NCBI GenBank assembly: GCA_021325495.1
Contig: JAJPGZ010000005.1
Coordinates: forward strand, 1-56,000
Source: Spartobacteria bacterium
GTDB lineage: Bacteria > Verrucomicrobiota > Verrucomicrobiia > Chthoniobacterales > UBA10450
Length of the DNA: 56,000 nucleotides
Direction of reading: 5' to 3'
Part shown: in pieces, positions 44,851-53,756 of the stretch
Position numbering within the stretch: the first letter of the stretch is position 1
Layout: each line of letters begins with the position of its first letter
Position numbers and translations under genes: made by a program
Notes under the pieces: model-generated
What the model was told of the DNA's origin: nothing
What the model saw: only the letters and a program-made list of their open reading frames with translations
Databases searched by the model: none

Positions 44851-44981
44851 ACATTTTCGTTACCCTCGACCAAATGGTGCGGACGCTGGTATCGACGATT
44901 GAAGACCCGGCTTCCGGCGTTCGCGTGATCGATGTCCCGCAGATCCGCTCGCTCGGCCGGACTAACGACCGATCAAAATAA
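44847..44981 (+). pseudogene. Possible remnant of an NAD(P)-binding epimerase/oxidoreductase
   Basis: A 44-codon frame starting with a GTG that overlaps the DUF72 stop (GTGA). Its sequence, including TLVSTIEDPASGVRVIDVP, resembles the last 30 residues of NAD-dependent epimerase-like proteins, where a C-terminal VRVxxVPxIR segment is common. There is no Rossmann part before it. Either it is a small gene or the tail left by deletion. It also overlaps by about 20 bases the end of the 48-residue protein gene on the other strand. Confidence 0.35.
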
Positions 44982-45108
44982 AAATTCCGGCCAGCAACGC
45001 GAGCACGCCGGTGAGAATACCGATACCGATTCCGGTCAACGTGACGATGCCGACACAAATCAAATAAATCGCGAGCAGAAGCATGCCGATGTTTTTGGTG
45101 AAGTTCAT
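44962..45108 (-). CDS. Small two-helix membrane protein (48 aa)
   Basis: A 48-residue protein starting at the ATG at 45108, MNFTKNIGMLLLAIYLICVG at its N-terminus. Two hydrophobic segments (about 8-24 and 28-46) separated by glycine-rich turn. It resembles DUF3096-like tiny membrane proteins. It lies eleven bases downstream of the cytochrome gene, within the minus-strand operon, and a motif copy (AAGATCGACATATG) forms its start. Below usual gene-length limits, but composition and position make it likely real. Confidence 0.7.
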   Translation of the reverse strand: MNFTKNIGMLLLAIYLICVGIVTLTGIGIGILTGVLALLAGIFILIGR

Positions 45109-45119
45109 ATGTCGATCTT

Positions 45120-46703
45120 CTACAAGGTTTTGAGATACTCGATCAAGTCGCGCTTTTGCTCGGGCGAAAGTTTTGTTCCGTAATCGTGGCCGGAATTGGC
45201 GTTCCCGCTCGCGTTCGTGTCGAAGACGTATGCGCCATCGTCGGTGTAGCCAAGATCGACATCGTCGAATTCGCGTGAGCCGCGCTTGAACGTTTTGGCG
45301 CGCTCGTTAGGCGAAGTGAGCAATTGCGCCATGGTGCGGACGGAACCGTTATGAAGATAGGGCGAACGCGCCCACACTCCGCTCAAAGTCGCCGCCCAAT
45401 ATTTTCCCGTGCTCCGAACACCGAACTGTTTTGGCGCTTCGTATCCTTCGGCTTCGAGATCGGCGAGGAACTTATTGAAACCATCGGCCAATTTTTGCGT
45501 GAACATTTCCGCGCGATGCGGGTCGGTCCCGATCTCGGCCACGGAATACAAACGCTTGTCGCTTTCAGGTCCGCCGTGACAACTGTTGCAATTGGCCGCG
45601 AACAACGGCTCGCCTCGTTTGGCCGCTTCGTTGTCGATCTTAAATGGATAGCGTGGCGGCAAGATTTTCTCGGAGAGATCGGTCTGGCGTTTCACGTCCG
45701 CGAATACGAGGTCGCCGCGCTTGCCGTGCATGGGCGCGCCCAGGCCTAACGAAGCGAGAAGATTTCGCGCGATGGGCGAACGTGTGTTACCGTCCCAATG
45801 CACCCATGTGCGCTTATCGATGTTCCAAACCAGGCCGAATTTTATCGGCGAATACGGGAGCGGCATGTTGAGCAACGACGCGGCAAGTAATCCGAACGCG
45901 TCGTTACGGCCCGGACCCGATGCGGGCGGAACTTTTTCCGGCGGTTTGTCCGGAACATGCAAGGCCGCGCGCATGTTGTGAAAGAGCTTCACCGTTGATT
46001 CCGCGAGCGTCGTGAGAGGACCAGCGTCGGATGAACCGAGTTTGTGTAGATCGAGCTTCAGACTCTCACTAGAGAGCGCGTATAGTTCGCCAGGTTTTAT
46101 TCCGTTCGCTCCGAATGGATCGCGTGAAATTACCGATTCGATTTGTTTCGCTTCGTTGTTCCATTCTTCCTCGTAGATTGCGCGACCCTTCGCATCCGAT
46201 TGACCCTCGATCTCGTCGAGATAGGCGGCGAGAAATCTTTTCATGTTCGCCGGATCGGATGTTTTGAACGTTGCGACAAGCACCGAACCGTAAAACGCTT
46301 CCACGTTGAAATGACTCGTCGTGCCGAGGAGTCGTTGCGTTTGATCGCCGTGAGTTATTTGCGCGACGTGACACGATGCGCAGTTGATTCCAACCGCTGG
46401 CAGATTGCCGAGATGTTTGACGTTCGCGCGGCTGAAGCCGACAGGCCAGCCGAATTCAGGATCGGGAATCAGACCGAGATGCGAGAGGTCGTTAGTCGGA
46501 AATAGATCGGGGTAGGTTTTAATGAAGGCGCGGAGCACGGCTTCGGGAATCACTTCGGTGCTCATCGAGCCGTGAAGAAAGAATTGCAGGTCCTTCTCCG
46601 ACCAGCTCGGCACTTGTCGCATGTCGATCTTGTCCGATGTCGATGCCATGGAAGTGCCGCCGAGAACGGCGGCGACGAGAGAACAAATAAATGCGCGGTT
46701 CAT
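45120..46703 (-). CDS. Di-haem cytochrome c, peroxidase/RoxA-like
   Basis: A 527-residue exported protein: signal peptide about 1-20, two c-type haem sites CASCH (near residue 112) and CNSCH (near residue 355), and the C-terminal cytochrome domain ending GTKLSPEQKRDLIEYLKTL. The spacing and the second domain with GPMHGKRGD-like and SPYLHNGSV segments place it with di-haem cytochrome c peroxidases or RoxA/MauG-like oxidases, found in the periplasm. Peroxide removal or oxygenation of an insoluble substrate is possible. Fourth of five genes in a tight operon. Confidence 0.9.
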   Translation of the reverse strand: MNRAFICSLVAAVLGGTSMASTSDKIDMRQVPSWSEKDLQFFLHGSMSTEVIPEAVLRAFIKTYPDLFPTNDLSHLGLIPDPEFGWPVGFSRANVKHLGNLPAVGINCASCHVAQITHGDQTQRLLGTTSHFNVEAFYGSVLVATFKTSDPANMKRFLAAYLDEIEGQSDAKGRAIYEEEWNNEAKQIESVISRDPFGANGIKPGELYALSSESLKLDLHKLGSSDAGPLTTLAESTVKLFHNMRAALHVPDKPPEKVPPASGPGRNDAFGLLAASLLNMPLPYSPIKFGLVWNIDKRTWVHWDGNTRSPIARNLLASLGLGAPMHGKRGDLVFADVKRQTDLSEKILPPRYPFKIDNEAAKRGEPLFAANCNSCHGGPESDKRLYSVAEIGTDPHRAEMFTQKLADGFNKFLADLEAEGYEAPKQFGVRSTGKYWAATLSGVWARSPYLHNGSVRTMAQLLTSPNERAKTFKRGSREFDDVDLGYTDDGAYVFDTNASGNANSGHDYGTKLSPEQKRDLIEYLKTL

Positions 46704-46704
46704 T

Positions 46705-47175
46705 TCAATAGATGCGGTAGTCGATCACGCGCCAGCCGACGGATTGTTTGACGAGGATGACGCGCTCGGCGGTTTCGGATTTCTTTTCAAATTGAGTCTT
46801 GAACAAAACACTTTCGTAATCGCCTTCCGGTACGCCGACGAATTTGTGAATGTTGGCCGCGCCGATGAATTTTCGGCCTAACGATTTGCCGAAGGGCGCG
46901 CGTCGCGCCTGCAGGTAGCGGACGAATTGCATTTGCGTCTGGCGCATGCGGAAATCCTGCGCCTCCCACTCGAACGCTTCTTCGTAATCGCCGTCGTCGA
47001 GCATTTGCAGCCAATGCGTTGCGGCATCGCGCGCTTCGGTTTCGTTCTCGCGCGCGGTTTGGATTTTCTCGCGATGCGCGGCGCAGCTCGCCGCTAAGAT
47101 CGACAATGTGCAAACGAGGACGACATGACCGCGCCGCATGAAATTCCGTTTAGCGAACGCGGCCGAATATTTCAA
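46705..47175 (-). CDS. DUF4019 lipoprotein
   Basis: A 156-residue lipoprotein with lipobox LAASC after a hydrophobic signal, then the DUF4019 domain (ATHWLQMLDDGDYEEAFEW near residue 50 and FGKSLGRKFIGA, RVILVKQSVGWRVIDY at the end). The ATG at 47175 overlaps the previous stop by four bases; an internal ATG at 47139 gives a more usual signal length. One base separates it from the cytochrome gene. Function unknown; possibly related to envelope maintenance. Confidence 0.85.
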   Translation of the reverse strand: MKYSAAFAKRNFMRRGHVVLVCTLSILAASCAAHREKIQTARENETEARDAATHWLQMLDDGDYEEAFEWEAQDFRMRQTQMQFVRYLQARRAPFGKSLGRKFIGAANIHKFVGVPEGDYESVLFKTQFEKKSETAERVILVKQSVGWRVIDYRIY

Positions 47176-48020
47176 CGCGAATCGGACAGCTCTCGGCGCA
47201 TTAGAAACTGATTGAGCGTTTCGCGTGCGAACCCGAGCGGCTGAAAAACTTCACGACCGAATTGTTCCGGAAAAATTTGCGGAGCAAAGAACTCGGCCTC
47301 GCGAAACTTTGTCGTCAACGCGCGCATGAGATCGCGGACCGGTTCCCAATCCCCTCTGTCGTGCCCGAAAAAACCGTGCACACGAACGAGACTGACTTCA
47401 GGATTGGAGATTATGACGCAAGTGCGATCGAGGCGGAACGCGCGCATGCCGAGCGATTTTGCGGTGGCGAATCGCGAGATTTGCCAGGGCAGATCGGGAA
47501 AATCCGTCGGGGTGTTCATCGCGGTTGCGTCGAGGAGCGGGATTTCTTCAAGTTCTATGACGTTGTCGATCTTGCGTTGGGCTTGCCGCCGCCAGCCGAA
47601 CAGTCTTGTCACTTCGCGAAAACCGTTTCGCACATAAAGCGAATGGGCGGGCGCGTTTTGTTCGAAGACCTCGAGAACCATCGCAATGTCGCGACGCGCG
47701 ATCGCTTCTCCGATAAGATGCGAGAGAAGAAATGCCGCGGCGCCGGTGCGACGCGCGCCGGGCGCGGTCCCCATGGCGGCAAGGCGCGAAAAATTTCCGG
47801 TGCGGTTGATGTAGCCGAAACTGGCGAACGCCCCGTTTTCCGAACGCGCAAACCGGCTGTGACACAAATCGATTCCTTGCGCGCAAATGAACCGCGCCAT
47901 TCCCGCCGCATCCATTTCGGGAAAGGTGACGAGGTAGCCAGCAAACGCCGCGTTAAAAACTTTCGCCTGTTCCGCGATCTGAATTTCGGCGGCGGGAACA
48001 ATCTCAAATTTCAAATTCAA
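47172..48020 (-). CDS. GNAT-family acetyltransferase (282 aa)
   Basis: A 282-residue two-part protein. The N-terminal half is a GNAT domain (motif A RRTGAAAFLLSHL near residue 90-102; SLYVRNGFREV near residue 129). The C-terminal half is an extra, degenerate half with RVHGFFGHDRGDWEP. Acetyl-CoA-dependent acylation is the likely chemistry; substrate unknown. It starts with TTG directly after the DUF885 stop, so it is the second gene in the operon. Confidence 0.88.
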   Translation of the reverse strand: MNLKFEIVPAAEIQIAEQAKVFNAAFAGYLVTFPEMDAAGMARFICAQGIDLCHSRFARSENGAFASFGYINRTGNFSRLAAMGTAPGARRTGAAAFLLSHLIGEAIARRDIAMVLEVFEQNAPAHSLYVRNGFREVTRLFGWRRQAQRKIDNVIELEEIPLLDATAMNTPTDFPDLPWQISRFATAKSLGMRAFRLDRTCVIISNPEVSLVRVHGFFGHDRGDWEPVRDLMRALTTKFREAEFFAPQIFPEQFGREVFQPLGFARETLNQFLMRRELSDSR

Positions 48021-49844
48021 CTACGCTGATTTCCTGTGCGCGATGTATTCGTTCACCTGTTCCTCGAGAATTTCGAGCGGGACGGCGCCGTTCTTCAACA
48101 CCGCTTCGTGAAATTCGCGTTGATCGAACTTCGCGCCGAGCTCCTGCTGCGCGCGGGCGCGTAATTCCTGAATCTTGAGCATGCCGACTTTGTAAGCGCA
48201 CGCTTGACCGGGCGCGACGATGTAGCGCTCGATTTCCGATTTCACTTCTTTCTCGCCCATGCCGGTCTTGTCGCGCATGTAAGCGATGGCTTGTTCGCGC
48301 GTCCAATGTTTCGCGTGAATCCCGGTGTCGACCACCAGCCGCACGCCGCGAAAAAGTTCGTCGCGCAAACGGCCGAGATCGCCGAACGGATCGTTGTCAT
48401 ACCAGCCGCTTTGTTTCGCGAGCCATTCGCAATACAGCGCCCATCCTTCGGAATAGGACGTGAACGGGAGCACTTTGCGAAATTGCGGAACGCCTTTCAT
48501 TTCCTGCGCGAGCGAAATCTGCCAGTGGTGTCCGGGCACGCCTTCGTGATACGACAGCGTCGGCATGCTCCATTTCGGCACTTCATTCATGTCGCGCAGG
48601 TTCGCGAAGAAAATGCCGGGTCGCGTTCCATCCATGGCGCCGGGTTGATAATATGCGCCCGGCGCGGTCGCTTCCTTGAACGGCTCGACTCGGCGGATGT
48701 CGATCTTCGCTTTCGGAAACGTCTCGAACAATTCGCCGCAATGTGAAATCGCGTTGTCGATTAAACGTTTGTATTCCGCAAGCGCATCGGCGCGGCCTTT
48801 GTCGTCGTTAGGGTAAAGGAAACGCGGATCTTTGCTGAGTTTGTCCATGGACGCGCCGATCGGTTGCCCCGTAAATCCGTTGGCATCGAGAAGCGTGCGC
48901 ATCTCGCCTTCGATGCGCGCGACTTCGCTCAGGCCGAGATCGTGCAACTCTTGCGGGTTCAACTTCGTCGTTGTCTGCGAATGCAGCGCGTAAGCGTAAA
49001 ACGCGTCGCCGTCCGGTAATTTCCAAACGCCATCGTCGGTTGTCGTTTTCGGCAGGATGCCGTTGAAGTAGTCGATCAGCTTTCGGTAGGCGGGATAAAC
49101 GCTGTTCGTGACCGCAGCCTCGACCTTCGCCTGATAATCTTGTCGATCTTGCGCGGACAACTTGTCGATCTTCGCCGCGTGTTCCTTGAATGACGTCGCG
49201 AGAATATTTTCCGCTGCCGGTTTCGCGACGAAGTCGTTCATCTCCTTCAGCACTTCTTCGACGACGAACCGCGGCGGCAGGATTTGTTTTTGTTCGCGCA
49301 CGCGGAGACCGTCCAGCAGCGTGTCGAACTTGTGCGGAATGGCGTTGAGCCGCATCACGTAATAGTCGCAATCCTTCCGATTGAAGAGGCGATGCGTGTT
49401 CGCCATGAACGATGGCAAAGTGTTTTGCACGCCGAAGAGCTGATTGACTGGATAATTATGCCACTGCCACTTTTCGCCGTCGACCTGGTCCTGCACGAAC
49501 CAATCCAGAATGTGAGTGGAAAGCTTTTGCGAAGGCGATTGTCGATCTAACGAATATTGGTGGAGCTGCGCGAGATCGCGTTTCCAAATGTCGAACTGCT
49601 TCTGCTGATGCGCCGGGCCTTCGTCATCAAGCTTGCCGTTGTGACCGGTAATGCCGAACTGCTCAACCAATCCCAGTTGCGAGAGCAACTCCGGCGAAGT
49701 GAAAATTGCTTCCGCAAAGACCTTCTCGTAAAACAAATTCAGGCTCCACGGCCGGAACCAAATGAGATTCGTTAGGAAAATCGCGAGCGCAATGATCGCG
49801 AGCAGAAGAATGAGACCGAACCATTTTAAAATGCGTTTAAACAT
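48021..49844 (-). CDS. DUF885-family membrane-anchored metallopeptidase-like protein
   Basis: A 607-residue protein with an N-terminal helix (ILKWFGLILLLAIIALAIFLTN) and a periplasmic domain of the DUF885 family. The zinc-binding region SYHEGVPGHHWQ (HExxxxHH, near residue 430) and the FRGVRLVVDTGIH and GQACAYKVGMLKI segments are the hallmarks. Family members behave like metallopeptidases or carboxypeptidases of uncertain substrate. First gene of the five-gene minus operon. Two dispersed-motif copies 22 bases apart lie in its central part. Confidence 0.92.
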   Translation of the reverse strand: MFKRILKWFGLILLLAIIALAIFLTNLIWFRPWSLNLFYEKVFAEAIFTSPELLSQLGLVEQFGITGHNGKLDDEGPAHQQKQFDIWKRDLAQLHQYSLDRQSPSQKLSTHILDWFVQDQVDGEKWQWHNYPVNQLFGVQNTLPSFMANTHRLFNRKDCDYYVMRLNAIPHKFDTLLDGLRVREQKQILPPRFVVEEVLKEMNDFVAKPAAENILATSFKEHAAKIDKLSAQDRQDYQAKVEAAVTNSVYPAYRKLIDYFNGILPKTTTDDGVWKLPDGDAFYAYALHSQTTTKLNPQELHDLGLSEVARIEGEMRTLLDANGFTGQPIGASMDKLSKDPRFLYPNDDKGRADALAEYKRLIDNAISHCGELFETFPKAKIDIRRVEPFKEATAPGAYYQPGAMDGTRPGIFFANLRDMNEVPKWSMPTLSYHEGVPGHHWQISLAQEMKGVPQFRKVLPFTSYSEGWALYCEWLAKQSGWYDNDPFGDLGRLRDELFRGVRLVVDTGIHAKHWTREQAIAYMRDKTGMGEKEVKSEIERYIVAPGQACAYKVGMLKIQELRARAQQELGAKFDQREFHEAVLKNGAVPLEILEEQVNEYIAHRKSA

Positions 49845-49966
49845 ACGATCCTTGTTTTCAGTTAGATGCAGCGAGTTGGGACGGTGGATTCAATCTAATG
49901 CGATATGAGATGGCGAGCAGGAATGCACTCGACTCGCGCGCACGTGAAACGCTGATATAAACCTTC

Positions 49967-50626
49967 ATGGGCAACGACCGCATGCACGTCGACAAACCCG
50001 AACCGCGCTGGCAGGCGTTGCTCGCATTTCTCGCCATCGGCGCGATTTACCTGGCGCTGCCGCGCGATCTTATCCTCGGCCCGATCTGGCTCGTGCCGAC
50101 ATTAATCGTTGTCCTGCTCATTCCGACAGTCGTTAGTCATAAAACCGGCAGGCGTTCGCTCAATCGCATTCTCGGCGTCATCATCAATGGCCTAACGACT
50201 TTGGCTCTCATGGCCTCGGTCGCATTGCTCGTGCGCGCGCTGCCGTCACATCGCGAAGCCCCGCTCGAGCTGCTGTTTTCGGGCGGCCTGCTTTGGCTAA
50301 CGAATGTGATGGTGTTCGCTCTCTGGTATTGGCGGCTCGATGGCGGCGGACCGACTGTGCGCCATGAAGAGAAGAAGTTCGGCAGCACCAGTTTTCTCTT
50401 TCCGCAGATGCAGGTCCCGCGCGACGAACGTGCGCAATTTGCCTGCACCGGTTGGCGGCCGCGTTTCGTCGATTATCTCTTCGTCGCGTTTACGCAGAGC
50501 TCCACCTTTGGTCCGACCGATGCGCCATTGCTCGCGCGCTGGGCGAAAATTTTGTCGATGCTGCAAATCGCGATCTCGTTGAGCATCGTGATCCTTTTAA
50601 TTTCGCGCGCCGTTGGTGTTCTCTGA
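49967..50626 (+). CDS. Polytopic membrane protein, four to five helices
   Basis: A 219-residue membrane protein with helices at about 15-32, 38-55, 67-90, 104-122 and 192-215 and a cytoplasmic or periplasmic loop ending in VDYLFVAFTQSSTFGPTD. The last segment resembles DUF1345-type proteins, which have a similar conserved S/T-F-x-P motif. No function. Preceded by about 120 bases of non-coding sequence after the divergent DUF885 gene. Confidence 0.75.
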   Translation: MGNDRMHVDKPEPRWQALLAFLAIGAIYLALPRDLILGPIWLVPTLIVVLLIPTVVSHKTGRRSLNRILGVIINGLTTLALMASVALLVRALPSHREAPLELLFSGGLLWLTNVMVFALWYWRLDGGGPTVRHEEKKFGSTSFLFPQMQVPRDERAQFACTGWRPRFVDYLFVAFTQSSTFGPTDAPLLARWAKILSMLQIAISLSIVILLISRAVGVL

Positions 50627-50692
50627 GCGCGCGCCGTCCTCCGGCGCAAATGCTGCTCCTAATCCTGCGCTTCTCCGCAACAGGGAACATCT

Positions 50693-52168
50693 ATGGGAAC
50701 GCGGAAGATTTCTGCACACGCTCTCGCTTTTATTGCAAGATCGACAATCACATTTGCGGTTATTGCGACGGCAAACGCCGAACGCATTAATCAGGAAGGT
50801 CGCATCCTCGGCCCGGCGCCAAGCGTGACGACGCCGACGTTATTCAACACTCCGCAAGCCGACGCCATCGTTTCCGCGATGCAGATCTTTCCAGTGACGA
50901 ATCCCTGGAACGAAGACATCTCGCGTCGGCCATTGCTCACGAACTCCGACGCCATGATCGCGCAAATCAAAGCGACGCTTTCATCGAGTCGCCAAACCTT
51001 GCGCGCGTTCAGCGAAATGAACTTCGTCCTCGTGCCCGACAATCAGGCGCGCGTCACGATTGACTTCGTCGATTATCCGGACGAATCCGATCTCGATGGC
51101 GGCACCTTTCCGAACGGCCGCTACCCGATTCCATCGAACATGCCGATCGAAACCTGGCCTAACGGATTGACATTGCAGCAATGGCAGCAGGACGTGAACA
51201 ACGATGGCGGCGATCGCCACGGCATCATGGTCGCGCCCGGCGTTGGATCGATTTGGGAAACGTGGCAGATGAAGTTGGTCTCGAACGCATGGCAATCTTC
51301 CAATGGCGCGAAGTTCGATTTGAACTCGAATAATTTGCGTCCGGCCGGTTGGACGAGCGGCGACGCCGCCGGCCTACCGATGTTTCCCGCGATCGCGCGT
51401 TACGATGAGTGCGAGCGCGGAATGGTCGAGCACGCGTTGCGTTTGTGCGTTCCGAAAACGCGGCGTGAATACATTTATCCGGCGACGCATGCGGCCTCGT
51501 CCATCTCCGCAACATCGACAAATTATCCGGCGATGGGTCAGCGCTTGCGTTTGAAAGCGAGCTTCACGATTCCGGGCAATTGGACAATTGAATCGCAAGC
51601 GGTCGCCCGCGCGTTGAAAAAATATGGCGCGCTCGTCGCGGACAACAGCGGCGGTTTCTTTTCCATTTCGGTTTCGCCGGACGATCGATTCCCGAGCGGC
51701 TGCTTCGATAATTTGCAGACGCTCGACGTCAGCAATTTCGAAGTCGTGCAAACGACCGGGCCTAACGAAGGCCCGCGTTCGCCCAATCCGCCGAGCGCAA
51801 ACGCCGGCGCGGATCAATCAATTGCTTCGTTCACGACCACGCTCAATGGATCGATTGTCGATCCAAGCGGACATGCCACGATTCAATGGAAACTTTATTC
51901 CGGTCCGGCGCCGGTCACGTTCGCAAATGCAAATGCGGCGACGACGATGGTCAGTTTCGGTCAAACGGGCACATACACATTCGAATTGAGCGTGGACGAT
52001 GCAGTCCACGCCGTCGCCTACGACGCGGTGATTGTCGATCTTCAATCGGGCAATCCAACACCGACTCCAACGCCCACTCCGGTCGCGACGCCAACCCCGA
52101 CCGCAACGGCTACGCCGACGCCTTCACCGAGTCCGACACCGAAGAAGAAGCACAAACATCGACATTGA
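50693..52168 (+). CDS. Secreted protein with PKD-like domain and Pro/Thr-rich basic tail
   Basis: A 491-residue exported protein. N-terminal signal-like segment; residues about 40-350 form an uncharacterised domain with FPNGRYPIPSNMPIETWPNG and tryptophan-rich strands; residues about 365-455 are a PKD/Ig-like domain (NAGADQSIASF, GTYTFELSVDDAVH); the tail is a run of Pro-Thr repeats (PTPTPTP) ending in KKKHKHRH. Such Pro-Thr linkers and basic ends occur on surface proteins in this phylum. Function unknown, likely cell-surface or extracellular. Confidence 0.78.
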   Translation: MGTRKISAHALAFIARSTITFAVIATANAERINQEGRILGPAPSVTTPTLFNTPQADAIVSAMQIFPVTNPWNEDISRRPLLTNSDAMIAQIKATLSSSRQTLRAFSEMNFVLVPDNQARVTIDFVDYPDESDLDGGTFPNGRYPIPSNMPIETWPNGLTLQQWQQDVNNDGGDRHGIMVAPGVGSIWETWQMKLVSNAWQSSNGAKFDLNSNNLRPAGWTSGDAAGLPMFPAIARYDECERGMVEHALRLCVPKTRREYIYPATHAASSISATSTNYPAMGQRLRLKASFTIPGNWTIESQAVARALKKYGALVADNSGGFFSISVSPDDRFPSGCFDNLQTLDVSNFEVVQTTGPNEGPRSPNPPSANAGADQSIASFTTTLNGSIVDPSGHATIQWKLYSGPAPVTFANANAATTMVSFGQTGTYTFELSVDDAVHAVAYDAVIVDLQSGNPTPTPTPTPVATPTPTATATPTPSPSPTPKKKHKHRH

Positions 52169-52206
52169 ACGCGACCACGCCGCAGGAGTCGCAGGCGGAA
52201 GATTCG

Positions 52207-52704
52207 TTAGTCCCGCAACCGGCGCAGCGCCACGCTGGCGACGGCCTCTTCCATCGCCTTGTCCGCTTGCACTTTGACCGCGGTGACGGTGACAAATGTT
52301 CGACCCTTGAGCACATGCAATTGTGCAGGATTCGTACTGCGAAAGGCGGCGTCGCCGACACCACTCACATCGGCGCCGCGATAAATGGTCTTCATGCTGT
52401 CGAATTGCGCCTTCGCCAGCTCGGCGGTTTTCCATCGCTTAACGACAAGATCGACATGCGCAATCTGCCGGTCTTTTTTCGTCGAAACGTAGCCACACTG
52501 ACTGGTCAATGCGCCCGCGCTCGGTCCATCCGCCTGACTATTATAACTGGCGGCTTTGACCTCGGCCGGCATTAGATCGGTCGCATCGCTTTCGGTAAAG
52601 AGAGTCGCGGCAAGATTCTTCTCGCCTTCGGCGTTCGCGAAAACGATCGCGCCAAGGGAAAGTGACGCGAAAAGGGCTCGACCGAGAAAGTTGTGGCAGC
52701 GCAT
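52207..52704 (-). CDS. Secreted hypothetical protein (165 aa)
   Basis: A 165-residue exported protein with a signal peptide (1-25) and a mature domain with ATLFTESDATDLMPAEVKAA, CGYVSTKKDR and VSGVGDAAFRSTNPAQLHVLKGRTFVTVTA split over the rest. The GVGDAAF segment recalls DUF3558-like secreted proteins that accumulate a single cysteine. One dispersed-motif copy. Divergent from YggS by about 37 bases. Confidence 0.75.
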   Translation of the reverse strand: MRCHNFLGRALFASLSLGAIVFANAEGEKNLAATLFTESDATDLMPAEVKAASYNSQADGPSAGALTSQCGYVSTKKDRQIAHVDLVVKRWKTAELAKAQFDSMKTIYRGADVSGVGDAAFRSTNPAQLHVLKGRTFVTVTAVKVQADKAMEEAVASVALRRLRD

Positions 52705-52741
52705 ACGTGGTGAAATTCAGCAGTTGGAGTACCATCTCGCC

Positions 52742-53452
52742 GTGGGAGTGATCGGCGACAATCTTGAGCGCGTCCGCGCGCGAATCGGCGACGCCGCAAA
52801 ATGCAGCGGGCGCAAGGTGGACGATGTCGATCTTGTCGCGATTTCAAAGACACACGACGCCGAGCGAGTGCGGGAGGCGATTGCCGCCGGCCAAACCTTG
52901 TTCGGCGAAAATAAAGTCCAGGAAGCGCGCGCGAAAATCCCGGAGCTGCCGTCGAACCTGCGCTGGCACTTTGTCGGACACCTTCAGCGAAACAAAATCA
53001 GACACGCTTTGCCACTGTTCGAATTGTTTCACGGCATCGACGATGTCGATCTTGCGCGAGACTTGAACCGCGTCGCCGAAGAAATGGGGATGCATCCGCG
53101 CATTTTGCTCGAGGTGAACGTGGCGGGCGAGGGGAGCAAGTTCGGCTTTCAGCCTAACAAACTGCGGGAGCAGATGGAATCATTGCTGGCGTTGCCGCGC
53201 CTAACGATTGAAGGATTGATGTGCATTCCGCCGCTGGCCGAGGAAGCCGAGCATTCGCGAAAGTTCTTTGTCGATCTTCGGGAGTTGCGCGACGCGCTCG
53301 AAGAGGAATTCGCGATGAAGCTGCCGCACTTGTCCATGGGAATGACGAATGACTACTGGATCGCGGTCGAAGAGGGCGCGACCATGGTGCGCGTCGGCAC
53401 CGCCATCTTCGGGGAGCGCGCGAAACCGAAACGCGAAGTCTATGCGGATTGA
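52742..53452 (+). CDS. PLP homeostasis protein YggS/PROSC-type
   Basis: A 236-residue pyridoxal-5'-phosphate-binding protein (alanine racemase-like N-terminal barrel) that maintains the PLP pool. Landmarks: PLP lysine in AISKTHDAERV near residue 36, FGENKVQEA, WHFVGHLQRNK, LMCIPP, MGMTNDYWIAVEEGATMVRVGTAIFG split at the end. GTG at 52742 is chosen; 52748 is also possible. A longer upstream frame is antisense to the divergent gene. It overlaps the DUF971 gene by 11 bases. Three motif copies inside. Confidence 0.95.
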   Translation: MGVIGDNLERVRARIGDAAKCSGRKVDDVDLVAISKTHDAERVREAIAAGQTLFGENKVQEARAKIPELPSNLRWHFVGHLQRNKIRHALPLFELFHGIDDVDLARDLNRVAEEMGMHPRILLEVNVAGEGSKFGFQPNKLREQMESLLALPRLTIEGLMCIPPLAEEAEHSRKFFVDLRELRDALEEEFAMKLPHLSMGMTNDYWIAVEEGATMVRVGTAIFGERAKPKREVYAD

Positions 53453-53756
53453 GCCGGCCAACATTCAGCAAATCGGCAACGAGCTCGCTATTCAATGGAA
53501 TGACGCCAGCGAATCTTATTTTGATTTGGAAAAACTGCGCCGCGCGTGTCCGTGCGCGGCCTGCGGCGGCGAGCCGGATGTGCTCGGAAATATTTTGCGG
53601 CCGCAGGTGAGCTACAACAACGACAGCTTTCGACTGGCGAGTTTCAAGATTGTGGGCGGTTACGCCGTCCAGCCGCGCTGGCACGACGGGCACGATACCG
53701 GCTTGTATTCTTTTCAGTATTTGAGAAAACTCAGCGCGCCGGTGAAACCGAAATGA
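53442..53756 (+). CDS. DUF971 (GBBH-like N-terminal domain) protein
   Basis: A 104-residue DUF971 protein, resembling the N-terminal zinc/iron-site domain of gamma-butyrobetaine hydroxylase. LRRACPCAACGGEPD provides the metal-type cysteines, then YAVQPRWHDGHDTGLYSF is the most conserved segment. Role uncertain; often linked to Fe-S cluster or membrane proteins. Overlaps YggS (11 bases) and the following 53-residue gene (ATGA), so one operon. Confidence 0.93.
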   Translation: MRIEPANIQQIGNELAIQWNDASESYFDLEKLRRACPCAACGGEPDVLGNILRPQVSYNNDSFRLASFKIVGGYAVQPRWHDGHDTGLYSFQYLRKLSAPVKPK

